Below the pieces are notes generated by a model, which saw only the letters and a program-made list of their open reading frames with translations, made no database searches and was not told the DNA's origin. 64,000 bases of DNA. Source: Berberis thunbergii. Its lineage: Eukaryota; Streptophyta; Magnoliopsida; Ranunculales; Berberidaceae. Positions 1 through 11,039 of the stretch are shown here, piece after piece. Numbering within the stretch: the stretch's first letter is position 1; every line of letters begins with the position of its first letter. The DNA lies in the NCBI GenBank assembly GCA_003290165.1, contig QNQO01000198.1, positions 806,001 to 870,000 of the forward strand, written 5' to 3'. A program made the position numbers and the translations under genes.

Positions 1-49
1 GCATTTGTCGAGAAGATCAAGGCAATATAAGAGGACACGTCGATGCTCG

Positions 50-545
50 GATTGCCTCTTTAAAGAAGCAAATGGAGAAATTAAGCACAACGATTACCAG
101 GTTGGTGGAAGTATCAATAAGTAAAGCTCAAGAGACCACTCAAGATCCAAACATGGTGACCTAAAAAATTGCAAATTCTTTACAAAGAGGTCGTAGCATA
201 CCAAATAAAGCTGATTTTAGTACCAGTGAGGAAGATTCTGCTGGAGTAGATGAGGAATACAATGAGGAGAGTGATGCAAGTTCCAGTAACGACGAGGCAC
301 CAATGTACAAAGGTCAATTTATAGATTATATGGAGGGTCTTCATATTGATGTGAAGATAGACATCTCAACATATGATGGTGCTATCAATGTAGAGAAGCT
401 GAATAATTGGATTGATCAGTTGGAGACTTATTATACAATCTATCAATATAATAATCGCAAAAGATCAACTTTTTGGTGTTAAATTGACCAAACATGTTAC
501 ATAGTAGAAGGCATATCGAAGAGGAAACGACATTTCAACTTTGAC
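50..545 (+). pseudogene. Ty3/gypsy gag fragment
   Basis: A broken reading frame that looks like the N-terminal half of a plant gypsy gag polyprotein. It has a lysine-rich, coiled-coil-like start, then an acidic Ser/Glu/Asp stretch (about 220-300), then the capsid-like motif ISTYDGAINVEKLNNWIDQL followed by ETYYTIY (about 365-440). The pattern of xFDGxxxxxKLxxWIxxLExYF is usual for plant gypsy gag. An in-frame TAA near 163 and loss of frame after about 470 show it is dead. It is cut off by the left edge of the window and by the Tat LTR starting near 590. No LTR or pol belonging to it is visible. Confidence 0.6.
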
Positions 546-589
546 GTTTGATGTAGTCGATTTCTACTCTCCTCCCTCACTGCTTACCT

Positions 590-1232
590 AGACCAGCACA
601 AGTAGCAAATGTCAGCCAAGAACCATCGTGTGGTTGCCGATGTCACTCCAATGCTTAAGTTAGATAATGCTTAGGAGATGCTTAAAACTGTAAACTGGGA
701 TTATATTGTGTACCTCTAGTTCATCAACCTTATCTCCATTTTATAGAGTAGGAGTCCTTGTTAAGTTAGGCCTTTGGTGGCGTAGGTTAGGGAAAGAGAT
801 CTTGCTATGGAGATCATTTCCTAATTAGGAGCTGTCTATGTGGAATAGTTTCCCTACACAACTTGTGTTCCTAGATCTACGGGTGATGTTTCCCTTTCTG
901 AGTGTTGTCGATGCAAGAAAGTTCCCTTGCCCGACTTATACTCTAATATGTTTCCTAGTCGGATCCAATGTGTTTTGCTGACATGCTTGTCTTGGGTAGA
1001 TCTTTCAGATACTAGCCTTAGAGGTCTTACGAGTATTAAACCTAACCACGTGATGCGTGGGTTTACTGGCTCATTGCAACTCGGATTCGACTGTCTAGAT
1101 CCTGCCAATAATGGGCTTAGTGTTGTTTGGGCCTCACTGGATTGAATATGCAATCGACTTGGTTCATTCTGTTGACAAGATTATCATGACACGTGTACAG
1201 TTCTAATTAGAGGACGATTTGATGTATCATCA
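590..1232 (-). mobile_element. Tat-lineage gypsy LTR (3' LTR of minus-oriented segment 1)
   Basis: Read on the minus strand it begins TGATGATACATCAAAT, the same start as the LTR at 10036, directly after a purine-rich GGGGAGTAGC tract that serves as a polypurine tract. A TATA-like CTATAAAATGG lies near 735-750 in minus orientation. Near the end is the block TTAAGCATTGGAGTG followed by an imperfect CCAC...GTGG inverted repeat, also found in the LTRs at 9237, 10036 and 42793. The terminal TTACA seen in the other copies is missing, so the outer end (about 590) is approximate. Open frames on either strand here are fortuitous. Confidence 0.65.
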
Positions 1233-1592
1233 GCTACTCCCCGCGAATTAGTGGGTCGTCTTATCGGTTCACTAGGTAAATTCATGAAGCAGCTGTGCAG
1301 TCACGATGATTGAGTCTGAGTAATTTACTCAAGCGGCGAATTGCATTAATTGAGCGTGTGCCAGCTTGAATGCAAGTATGGCGGGAGTTTAGTTTTCTAT
1401 ATAAATCTTCTGTCTGTGGAGTATACCTCCTTTACTTCTTTGATCTTAATGATTTTGCTTTGTTGTATTGTCCGTTGTGCTTTTGACTTTGCATAACCTT
1501 CGTATTCGAAAGCTTGCACTTTTTCTCATGGCAGGCTAGGATCATCTTTCTTATGAATTTTTGCCAAGGGCCATAAGTTTTGTGAAGAGAGG
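1233..1592 (+). promoter_or_regulatory. Promoter/leader of the antisense accessory gene, copy 1
   Basis: Lies between the LTR and the accessory gene. TATATAAA is at 1398-1405, preceded by the blocks GATGATTGAGT (about 1299) and GCATTAATTGAGCGTG (about 1343). The minus strand of the 42.6-42.8 kb region has matching blocks in the same order (GATGATCGAGT, TTCATTAATTAAGTGCGTG), and the third copy has TATAAAAG on the minus strand (9007-9014). Conservation of a TATA-like box ahead of the reading frame, against the LTR direction, suggests a dedicated promoter. Transcription is inferred, not shown. Confidence 0.5.
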
Positions 1593-4048
1593 TTGCTCTC
1601 TGAATATGATATGGAAGTCCTTTATAAGACGTATGGGATTCTTGATGATCCGGTGCTCTGCATTCTAGACATCAATCTGACGCCATTGTACCCTCCTGAG
1701 GGTTTGTCTATCTTCACCGAGGTATGCTTCCATCGGATGTTCAATTTTTTGTTATCAAGCAAATGTGGGAGTTCCTGGCGTGCCTCGACTTGCACCCGTT
1801 CAACTTGTGTAGAATGGGTATATGAATATGATTGCCATTCTGATTAAAGCTAAGAATGCTGGTGTCCGAGTGTCTTCGAGGGCGATGCAATTTCTTATTT
1901 CTTCTCAGATAAATGAGCACATTGTGTGTGTGCTGACATTGCCAGACTACTTTGGCAAATTGCCTAATGATTTTAAATCAAGGCAGAAGTTATGTTTTAT
2001 GGCTCTCGCCGACTCCGTATATTTTGACCTATTGGTCGTCTGGTCAAGCGTGAATTTAGACCACTGAGTAAGTTGACTCATTTTCTGGTCTAGTTTGTGT
2101 TAACTGCATAATAGATTGACCAGTTGTGGTTTCTGCAAGGAGATTATCTATTTCACCTATTTTTGCTAAAGATAAAGCAAGTTTGGATGCGTTCCACGAC
2201 ATGCCACGCCTGAAGGTAGAAGATGTCGTTAAGCCTTCTAATATTGAGAGCAACGGACTATGGGCTCATTGGCACGTGGCTCCTACTCTTTTTGGGTAAA
2301 AAATCAAAGCCTGAATGTGCATCTGTCTCGCGGAAGAGGAAGCTTCCCAAAATCGAAGTTCCAAGTCCTTCGAGGAGGGCAGAAATAAATGAGGTGCTTC
2401 ATTCTCTTGTGCATCCGAAGAAGTCTCGTGTTTTGTCTGAATCCGTCTGTAGGCGTCTGGCCTTGTCCAAAGGACGTGGTGCTGTTGGGCAAAAGCCTGA
2501 TGAGACTGTTATTTCTGAGGAGCGTAATGCTCAAGTTGTGAACCATGTCTCTCTTCCTGACTTGGAAATAGAGTATCTGCAAATGGTGAGCGTGGAGGAT
2601 GTCACCAAACTAAGCACCTAGCAAGTTGAGCTTCTAAATCAAATGATGTCGCAGGCAGGCTAGGAAGCCTGGGATGGTCGCCATTTTCAATAAAAGGACT
2701 TTGAGCTCCGCTTCTCTCTGGATCATGGACTTGTTCAAGAGTCGTATGATCGTAGGTGTCATGGTGTATGATCCATTTCTTGTTGCCCGTACTGTGCTCC
2801 ATCTCGTTTTCGTCCTCATGTTCAACTGACGACGGGAATAACTTGTTTCCTTCTTCTTCGTCAAATGATGTTGGATTGGCACATAAAAGATAACCGGATG
2901 TTGCGGGCAAAAGAAAAGCTATTGATGAGGGCCCTGATGCAGTGAAGATGGCTAAGGGCGGTGCTGGAGTGATTCCGATCCCAAATGATATTCATCTGGA
3001 TGCTCGTCTCAGATTGTTTGCTCCAGATTTAATAAGGATGAGCAACCAAGCTTGGCATCAGGAGGTTGACATCTCTTACGCTGCTAGGAAGCATATCAAG
3101 AGGTGGAATGACTGGCTGGCAAACTGCGTTCTAGAGCCAGTGGAAAAGACGCTGGGAGAGCATTTAGATAAAGGGCAGAAACATCTTGTGCTGGGAATGT
3201 TATATCTAAACCAAGTTGTCGCATCTAGAATTGAAGTCAAGGTCACTCGTGAGATAGTGTATACCATGGAGCGGGTCTTTGCAAACTTGCAGAAGTCATA
3301 CTCTGACGCTCTCCACAAGATGGAGTTATTGAGAAAGTGACTTGAAGCTTTCTCATATATTGGAGCGGAATCCAGGTCCATTGGGTCGGAGGTTCGCTTG
3401 GAGGCGTTTGAGTCCGACTTGGCACGGGCAGTGTCTGCGAGGAATCGATTCGAGAATGAGCTGAACCTTTTCCGCCGTGACTTGCAACTTGCCCATGATT
3501 CTGTGGCTAGAGTGCAGACTAAATTGCAAGCTCTGCACGCTAATGAGGCCAAGGAGAATTCCAAATAGACTGTCTGATTTCAACAGTTGGAGGTCGACAT
3601 TGAGTTCAATGCCAATAATGCGCAAATCGTTGGAGAGCAATTCCAACTAGCGCAGAGTGAGCTGACTATCGCCCATGATAAGTTGGACATTGAGTAGTCC
3701 AAGAATGAAATGATATTGGGCAAGTTGGAACATCTGAAGCAGGAGCTTGCTAAATCAAGAGGTCTCAAGGAGAAGCTTCTCAAGGCCCAGGGCACATTTG
3801 AATTCAATAGAGTCGTGCATGGAAGGCTGAAGCTATTGTCGTTGATGAAAGAGGAGCATCTCGATTGAGATCTCTCCTAGTATAAAGACATTGCATATGC
3901 AGAGTTTGGAGCGACCTCTGACTCATCTGAGGAAGAAGGCAACCCTGACGAGGGGGATTAAGAGGCAACACCTACAAATGTGTCTTTTGTTTCTTCCCCT
4001 GCTAAGTCTAGTCTTGTGGTAACTGACTCTCCACCTGATGAGGGGTGA
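1580..4048 (+). pseudogene. Tat antisense accessory gene, copy 1 (PF04195-like domain plus coiled coil), decayed
   Basis: A degenerate gene running antisense to its host LTR. The N-terminal part (about 1593-2067) aligns by eye with the better copy at 42420-42013 through the PPEG start, QLV-NGY, a VRVS/VRVT-R-(M/V)IQ(F/L)L segment, the PDYFGKLPNDFK / PACFGKFLDEFK motif and the closing FRPL. It resembles the putative gypsy transposon domain (Pfam Transposase_28). A GTAAGT donor (2068) and an AG acceptor (2138-2139) bound a 72-nt intron. A basic stretch SRKRKLPKI (about 2326-2355) could be a nuclear signal. The C-terminal half (2942-4048) is a heptad-rich coiled coil with VVHGRLKLLSLMKEEHLD near 3810-3866. 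A frameshift near 1800 and several in-frame stops (near 3338, 3566, 3694, 3866) make it non-functional. The family role is unknown. Confidence 0.6.
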
Positions 4049-4449
4049 ATTTTGTACTCAAGTTTGCAAATGAATAGTATTTCACACTTTTTCTCTTCCT
4101 TTGCTTTTTCTACTAGCATTTGCCAGTTTTGTCTTATTTCGACATTAATTGTCAGACGAGAAGCTTTGTTAGGTTAGGAAGCTTTGTGATTGATCCGTTG
4201 TTGAGAGTTTTGACTTCTTCTGGTGCGATAGTTTGTACAATTCCGGCCAGGCTCCTTTTTAGAGATCGGGAGTGTAATACACTCGTTGTCTGGCAGCTTG
4301 GTTGTCTGTTGGACCAGCAGTTGTTGTTGGTATTATAAGCATATTAGTCAAACTGTGGTCCCAGCACTTGCACCCTTGTAGATGATTAGACAGTATTCTA
4401 TGTGAGTCGTCTGGGTTGATTTTTCAGAACCTTGACCGGACTTTTGACT
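4049..4449. other. 3' flank of accessory gene copy 1
   Basis: No credible gene. By position this is the 3' untranslated part of the accessory gene, leading into the tandem repeat block. It is rich in TTTG/TCTG words and includes a small frame (4120-4338) without recognisable features. Confidence 0.35.
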
Positions 4450-5250
4450 CGTCTTTGTTTGCTATTCGTAGAATAGGCTTGATTGGACTGGGGATTGTTA
4501 TAGCCAGTTATGACTGACTAAACTGTGGTCAGGTTTCGGTGACCATGGTGGTCCTTGGAAAGCCGTCTTCACCAGGTTACATGAGCAATGACTAAGCTCC
4601 CATTTTCCAATCCATCTTGATCCGTTCGTGGCGGACTAGGAATTGGAGCTAGCCAGCAGTTGTCATCGTCAGTCGTTCTGACTAAACTTTTGGGGGGGGG
4701 GGAAGATTCAGCGATCAATGTTTGTAGTTGGCCAATGATCCTGGCAAGCCTTCTTCACCAGGCTACATGAGCACTAACGAAGCTCTTACTTTCTAGGCCA
4801 TCAAAATCCCCACACAACGAACTAGGTTTCGAGCAGACCAAAACCATCGTCATCAGCAGCCACTAACTAAGCTTTGGTTGAAGTTCGGCGATCACTGTCT
4901 GTGTATGAGTAGTGATCCCTGTCAAGCCATCTTAATCTAGCGTCGAGAGCGTTGACTAGAATCCCACTATCTAGGCCTTTAGAATACATTATTTGTGAAC
5001 TAGGTTTCGAGCAGACCAGAAACCATCGTCGTCGGTTGTCACCGACTAAGCTTCAGCCAGGTTTGGTCTCTATTGCCCATGTATGGACAATGATCCCTGG
5101 CAAGCTATCTCGATCAGGCATCAGAGCGCTGACTAAGCTGCCACTCTATAAACCATTGACACCCATTTAATTTAGCGAACTGGGCATTAGAGAGTACCAG
5201 AAGCTATTGTCATAGGTAGAAATCGACTAAGCTTTGGTTAGAATAAGATT
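4450..5250. repeat. Tandem repeat, about 177-bp unit, 4 copies
   Basis: Diverged direct repeats anchored on the phrase GATCCCTGGCAAGC or a variant at about 4547, 4735, 4912 and 5089, a spacing of 177-188 bp. Each unit also carries GACTAAGCT and a CCATCGTC-like segment. It lies between the accessory gene and the place where pol should be, the same relative position as the repeat blocks at 5808-6345, 18950-19480 and 39025-39600, although the unit sequence differs. Confidence 0.65.
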
Positions 5251-5386
5251 CTTGGGCATGTAAGTCTAACTTGGATGTGCTGACTTACTTAGCTCGCATA
5301 TAAATTCCTGGGCATGTAAGTCTGACTTGGGTGTCCTGACTTAGTTAGCTCGCATATAAAATCCTGGGTGTTTAAGTCTGACTTGG
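5247..5386. repeat. Tandem repeat, about 56-bp unit, 2.5 copies
   Basis: Three successive occurrences of TCTTGGGCATGTAAGTCTAA or a close variant at about 5248, 5304 and 5361, each followed by CTTGG. The first two units continue into TTAGCTCGCATATAAA. This is the inner end of the minus-oriented Tat segment; its similarity stops near 5390. Confidence 0.6.
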
Positions 5387-5699
5387 GATCAAAAGAACAA
5401 CCCAGGGAACTAACATTTGCCCTATACTGCATTGCCGGAGTGAACAAAAATGATCAATCCAACTGAAGAAGTAACCAGAAACACCTCCCACTCGAGCTGA
5501 TCTATATCGACGTAGGAGTATTAATGCCAAACGAAACAAGACAAACCAATATACCGATTCACAATAAAAGAACATGAAAAAGCTTGCACCAGCCAACTAG
5601 CACAATTCGAAGGCCTTACTGACATATGAAAGCCTGACCCATATTACCAATGACAAAATTGACGACAACAGACTAGATTAGACCTCAATAGTTGGTAAT
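5387..5699. other. Junction between two inverted Tat 3' halves
   Basis: About 310 bp without a recognisable gene or repeat. To its left the Tat segment is minus-oriented, to its right plus-oriented, so this is where two 3' halves meet. Neither pol nor an LTR end is visible here. The minus-strand frame at 5372-5596 has no recognisable features. Confidence 0.4.
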
Positions 5700-6345
5700 G
5701 ATGCAAGCATGATTGGAAATTTTGGCGCTGATGTGAGCATGATTGGATAGTTTGGCACTGATGTGAGCATGATCGGGCAATTCAACACTGCTCAATTAAA
5801 GAATTTTGGGTTGACTAATATGTCGAACCAACAAAGTAAAAGTTGGATGAGCAAGTCAACGTACTCGAATAAGAAGCAACTTTGGGTCGACTAATACATC
5901 GAAACAACGAAGTAAAAATTGGACGAACAAGTTGACTTACCCAAATAAAAGCAACTTCGGGTCGACTAGTACGTCGGACTAATAAAGTAAAAGTTGGACG
6001 AGCAAATCAACTTACTCAAATAAAAAACTACAAGTCGATTGATATATCGGACCAACGAATAAAAACGTTGGACGGAAGAGTCAACTTATTAAAATAAAAA
6101 ACTTTAGATTAACTAATACGTCGAACCAATGAAGTAAAAGTTAGACGAACAAGTCTAATTACTCAAATAAAGAACTTTGCGTTAACTAATACGTTGAACC
6201 AATGAAGTAAAAGTTGGACGAATGAACAAACTTACTCATAAATTTTCGGGACGACCAATACGAAGTAAAAGTCAAGACTGAAATGTCGACTTGTTCAAAT
6301 AAGCTCCGAGTCAATTGGCACGTCAGAAAGGATGAATAAAGTCAA
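5700..6345. repeat. Tandem repeats of Tat segment 2 (about 33-bp and 75-bp units)
   Basis: First a short block (about 5700-5780) of GATGTGAGCATGATTGG-type units about 33 bp long. Then eight diverged units of 72-76 bp (starting near 5811, 5885, 5960, 6033, 6109, 6182, 6252 and 6309) with the core GACTAATACGTCGGACCAA then GAAGTAAAAGTTGGACGA. The core matches that of the repeat at 18950-19480 (GACTAACATGTCAGACCA, GAAGTG), which supports a common family. No long reading frame is present. Confidence 0.7.
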
Positions 6346-6599
6346 CCTACCTTGGGGCAACCGATGCGTCAAAGGATAAAAATAGCCATAAAGGAATTCA
6401 GATCAAGAAATTCGAAAATGATTAAAAATGTAGCCGTAAAAGCCCACTGGCCAATCAAAAAGACGAACTGGAGATACACAGTACAACTTACTTCAACAAC
6501 TATGACTAAACTAAAAATGGTATATACTACGACACATGAAACGAGTCAACAAGACAAATTACGACTACGATGTAAACAATGCAAACAAGAATACCAACA

Positions 6600-8900
6600 A
6601 GGGAAGTTCTTGTCATTAATAAAACTATTCTATTACATCAAGCGAAGAAGGTAAAGGAGTGGGAGATAAAACGGAGGCAATCACAACATCATTGGCGACA
6701 TCATCTGATGGACGAAGGGAAGCCGCATCACTAGCAGAAGGGACAAAGCTCTCTTTTCGGAAGAAGAAGGAAACAATGGTTTTTCAACCACTGGATCACT
6801 CGAAGATCCCTAGACACCTTCTTCACCATCGTCATCTTTGAAGACTTGATCAAACAAGTGACGGTACTCGGATAAATCAACACCAAGCCCCTCGATATAA
6901 TAAAAAAGCTCAATCCGTCCATGCACAACTCACTTCTAATTTGCCGCCTCCGCCATGCGATGCTTGTCCTTGGCAGTATCAAATTCGTTCTTAGCTGCAA
7001 TAAGTGGTCCCTCAGCGATGGTAAACATTGCGAAAGTATCTGCCTTGACCTTGTCAAGTGCAGGTGTTAATTGCTCCACCCGAACGACCCCGACCGTTTT
7101 CTCCTATTCTGCTCATCGTGCTTCCAACACGTCGAATTGACGAAAGGCGTAAGAAAATACTAGCAACAACGCCACCAACTTCCTCTCTAGAGAAGCCACC
7201 TGGTTACAACCATCTCGATAATCCAAACCATCACCCCCGCATAAGTGTAATAATTCATCTCATCCATTATCTGCTTAAGACCATAGTCAAGATGAGTGCT
7301 CGGATCCAACGCAGACATCGAAGGCCTCTCAACCAACTGCCTGTGCCATTCGTTGATCAACCTACATGCCCCATCCTACACGTCAAGCTGGGTAAACCAG
7401 CAGAACTTCCCATCCGACTTGACGCGAATCTCTTCAGGTATAGGTTCCCTCCAACTAATCCGCGAATGAAAAATGCGAGGATCCGAAAGCACAGAGGAGC
7501 CATCTCCAATGACTAGAAGAGAAGACAAAGCAATAATAATGACAGAAAAAATGATCCTTACCTTTTCATTGCGTAGTAGTCACCTTAGGAACAAAACAAG
7601 TAGTAACATCAACATGGGCAGAAGAATCTGTTGGAAATACAAGTGAGGGGAGAAGAATGTGAAAACTCCACCACGTCGTCAACAAGAGTAAAAGGAGATC
7701 GGGGAGAAAACGCCTTGAATTCCCGACTGTGATTGTCAATCTCCTTTGATTGTTCAACTGCTAGCCGAAACATCTTATCAATTATAGTTCGAGGGTCGTC
7801 ATTAGAATATTCAACAACATCAGGCCCACCATATGTAGATATGATCCTATTTTCATTATCATCCAACGGGCGGGTGATCTCTTTTTACACTCCTTTCCAA
7901 CACCAGTTTCATCTTTTCGGCCTTCTCAAGGGTTAAGTGATCCTCTTTCACAACCTCCCTATCAATAGAGCTCGGATGAGGATTAGTGTGACGAGTAGAG
8001 CCAAGAAGTCGTTTCCTCTTCTTAACACGGTCAAGACTTATAAATAACCGCTTCGAGGGACTAGTAGGCCTCGAGATTTTTCTCTTTCTGGAAGTTGGAC
8101 CAGCAACGCCAACTCTAATAAGAGCATCAAGATCCATAACATCTGAGCATTTTCCCATCAACGCCAATGGAAGCAGTGCGGGCAACAATCTCCTTAGCTT
8201 ACCTTTCTATCAGTAGAGTCCATTCAGCCTCATTCATGGTGTACAAGCCACTGCACTCCACCATGACATCGAAAATAAAAGCCTCCAAAGGAACCTCGAG
8301 AAGCTGCAAGAAATGCTAGCTGACCATTTGTTCTTTTGCAATCAATTGCAGATCCTTTCGCTTGTCAGGAATCCACAAAGACATCACTATCTGAAGACCT
8401 TGCAAGTCAAAGTAGCCAGAGCGGATAAAAACATAAAACTAGTCTCGCGACCAACCCCTAATATCGTTGTTAAGATTACCAAAGCACGCGGGCGAATGAA
8501 GAAAATAAATGCTCTTGGCCACCAACAGACCAACGATCGAGTGCAGGGTCCTAATGGTCAAGGGAATACAAGAAATGACTACTCTTGCATAAGTGGAAAG
8601 CATAAGCATCCAACCATTAGAGTCAATCTGAGCAGGAAGGATACCTAGAAAATCTAAATGCACCAAGAATAATTATGGAAGTGGAAATCGAAGGTCGGAT
8701 TACAACATGTGCGGATAGAGTGCAATATACCCATTCCTCGGACGACAAGGACAACTGCTATGTCGGGGCAAAATGATCTCAAGGTCGTAAGGAAAAGAGT
8801 ACTCGGAGCGAATGTTGTCTAACATCACCTAAGAAACCTTATTGGGAGAGAAGTGAACTTCGCAGGTAGCATGCTACTCACTGTCTAGTAAACCGCTGAC
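6600..8900 (-). pseudogene. Tat antisense accessory gene, copy 2, decayed
   Basis: Minus-strand counterpart of the genes at 1580-4048 and 40200-42420, antisense to the LTR at 9237. From 8666 down, the product matches the PF04195-like domain (FLGILPAQIDSNGW, then SPACFGNLNNDI, compared with FLRVPPTQLVPNGY and SPACFGKFLDEF in the copy at 42 kb). Next comes a basic Ser/Arg/Lys segment with SRKRKISRP (about 8095-8070), a heptad-rich region (7866-7609) and, in a degenerate frame near 6960-6870, the conserved motif VVHGRIELFYYIEG. Frame changes and stops divide it into short frames, so it is not functional. A possible 3' processed end lies in the AT-rich stretch near 6600. Confidence 0.55.
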
Positions 8901-9006
8901 AGGCATCGTGAAGGAACAAGAAAATCAAGAAGAAACGAAGAAGGAAACAAGAAAGAACCATAATTTCGAAGATGGCGTAAAGATGAAAACAAACTCGTCG
9001 CGTCCT

Positions 9007-9014
9007 CTTTTATA
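9007..9014 (-). promoter_or_regulatory. TATA box of accessory gene copy 2
   Basis: On the minus strand the sequence reads CTCTATAAAAGAGGACGCG. The position upstream of the accessory frame matches TATATAAA at 1398 for copy 1. Inferred promoter only. Confidence 0.45.
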
Positions 9015-9236
9015 GAGTCAAACAATGAAGAGACTACTCATGGGACGACGTGATATGATGGCTACGTGAAATCCCAAAAATGTGCACGAAAATGAACGGA
9101 TGAGCAAGATATCGAAACAATAACTAAGCAAAAGTTGTTGACAACATTGAAGGCAAGGCAATGATGGAATTGAAAGTTCAATTGTCACGAAGTTAGTCGC
9201 CACGACAGCATACCCACTAACTAAGGGGGGAGTAGC

Positions 9237-9749
9237 TAATGATACCTCAAAATAGATCGTCATCACATCCATACCGGTGGTAGAAATCATCCATCACAAT
9301 GATCAGGCATCACGAAACTAGGCTAGCTCGTAAGACCCAATGAGGGCAAAACCAATTATAAAAGCATAAACATGGCCCATTAGAAAAAGTCAAAACTAAG
9401 GCCCAAACCCAGGCCCAAGCAAGTTCTCTCATAAAAAATAGAAACATTGCATAAGAAGAGAGTCGTGGAGGGAGTTACGCCTACACGGATGCGTCTTCAT
9501 GAAAGAGAAGACTGTTACAAAGAACGTCTCTTTCCGTTGCACCTCACATGCTTAAGTCACACAGAGAATAAATTGCGGCCATTATATAAGGTAAAGGGAA
9601 CAATTAACAAATGTATGCAACTTTAACTGAGTTTTGTCTAGATTACTTCATTCTTCAACATAGTTGCTAACTTAAGCATTGGAGTGTCTTTGGCCACCAA
9701 AAAGGTGGCCCTTGGTAATCTAACATCTGTTTTGCACGTCAACCTTACA
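9237..9749 (+). mobile_element. Tat-lineage gypsy 3' LTR (segment 2)
   Basis: Begins TAATGATACCTCAAAATAG after the polypurine tract AAGGGGGGAGTAGC (9223-9236) and ends TTACA. It shares with the LTR at 10036 the GGCCCAA-rich body, TATATAAGGTAAAGGGAACA (near 9584), TTAAGCATTGGAGTG and the CCACCAAAAAGGTGG hairpin. Both LTRs have the same orientation. Length is about 513 bp. The first base pair is TA instead of the expected TG, a mutated end. Confidence 0.7.
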
Positions 9750-10035
9750 GGATGATGAGATTTGGATGCATAAGATACCTCGTGGTAGATTGAATCAAAA
9801 TTCCAAGGTTCGAACCCTGTCGGCGATATTAGGGATGGAAGGGTTAAGGGATAAAAAAATTTAAAAAGAAAAAAATATATATCATGCTCCATACCATTGG
9901 AAAACTCTTGAAGTTGAATTTCCATAACTGAAAATGGTTTATAAATTGGAATTTTGAGCTGAAACTTAAGCTTTTTTTCCCAATGACTATCTGACTGCAC
10001 AGAAAGTTCCATAAAAAATCTTGCACCATTAGATC
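9750..10035 (+). other. Spacer with possible tRNA-derived SINE fragment
   Basis: Between two Tat LTRs. GGTTCGAACCC (near 9809) is a perfect pol III B-box, preceded by GTGGTAGATTG, an A-box-like word about 25 bp upstream. An A-rich stretch follows (9845-9890). This could be a SINE fragment. No cloverleaf could be drawn, so it is not called a tRNA. Confidence 0.3.
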
Positions 10036-10488
10036 TGATGATACATCAAATAGGCATTCAATTGAAGGCCTAGTCCAAGAAGCCCGAAAAGGCAGGCCTA
10101 ATCATTAAAGCCCAAGAGGACCCCTGATAATAGATCACAATCAAAGGCCTGAACCAAGGCCCAATGAATATCTTCCCTTAGAGAATAGAGACATTACAAA
10201 CTAGACAAGTCATGACGGGAATCACTCCCCGAATGACGTACCTCAATAAAGGAGGAGACTGTTGTGAAAAACATTTCCCATCATCACACCCTACATGCTT
10301 AAATCATGCAGAGAATTAATGACAGACATTATATAAGGTAAAGGGAACATTCAACAAAAGATATGCAAAATTTAACAGAACTATACTCTGTCCAAATTAA
10401 GTCTTCTCCCTCAAATTAACTGATTTAAGCATTGGAGTGCCTTCAACCACCAAAAAGGTGATATTTGGCAATCTGACCCTATTTTACA
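10036..10488 (+). repeat. 5' LTR of the Tat element
   Basis: Starts TGATGATACATCAAATAG and ends ATTTTACA. TATATAAGGTAAAGGGAACA lies near 10333 as the promoter TATA, and TTTAAGCATTGGAGTG with a CCACCAAAAAGGTG hairpin near 10425-10460 probably marks the R/U5 region. No clear primer-binding site complementary to a familiar tRNA follows it. Confidence 0.65.
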
Positions 10489-11039
10489 GATCAGATATCT
10501 AGGAGGCCAGATTTGTACGCATCGGTAAAGAGAGTTTGTTGTGGGTAATTTCCTTAGTGTGAATCACCATCAGAGAGATTTAGTGTAAATGGAACATACT
10601 ACAAAGTCTCAGCTTGGCAATAATCAAGGCAGCCTTTCTGCTAGTAAGAGTGAATTACCAATTGGGCATACATCAAATTCGACATAAGGAAAGCCAGTCA
10701 TGCCAAGTAATGCATTACCACCACATGGAATGATGGCCCAACCATCCCAGACATCTGGCAGTACGATGACATATCCTCGTGTGGACCAACTTTTGGTCTA
10801 GATGGTTTATCTAGTCAAAGTATTCCACCTATCGAACATGTCTAAACGTCACCTTAGTAGAATTCCGCCGACCACATTCCAGTGAAACATGAAGCTTCTA
10901 CCGAGCTTTGATAAACAAATTTTAAAGGCAGTGAACCGCAAGGCGATGGCTTGCACACTGATGGAATCCTTCCACAAGTTCTACTCAGGATCGGAGTTAC
11001 AGGTCCTAATGTGCTTTACTAGTTGGCAAAGCCATCATT

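Noticed and set aside
854..1153. 99-codon minus and 72-codon plus frames
   Set aside because: They lie inside a Tat LTR and have no counterpart in the other LTRs.
5808..6345. CRISPR-like regular repeats
   Set aside because: The units are diverged along their whole length and have no unique spacers; this is a retrotransposon tandem array in plant DNA.
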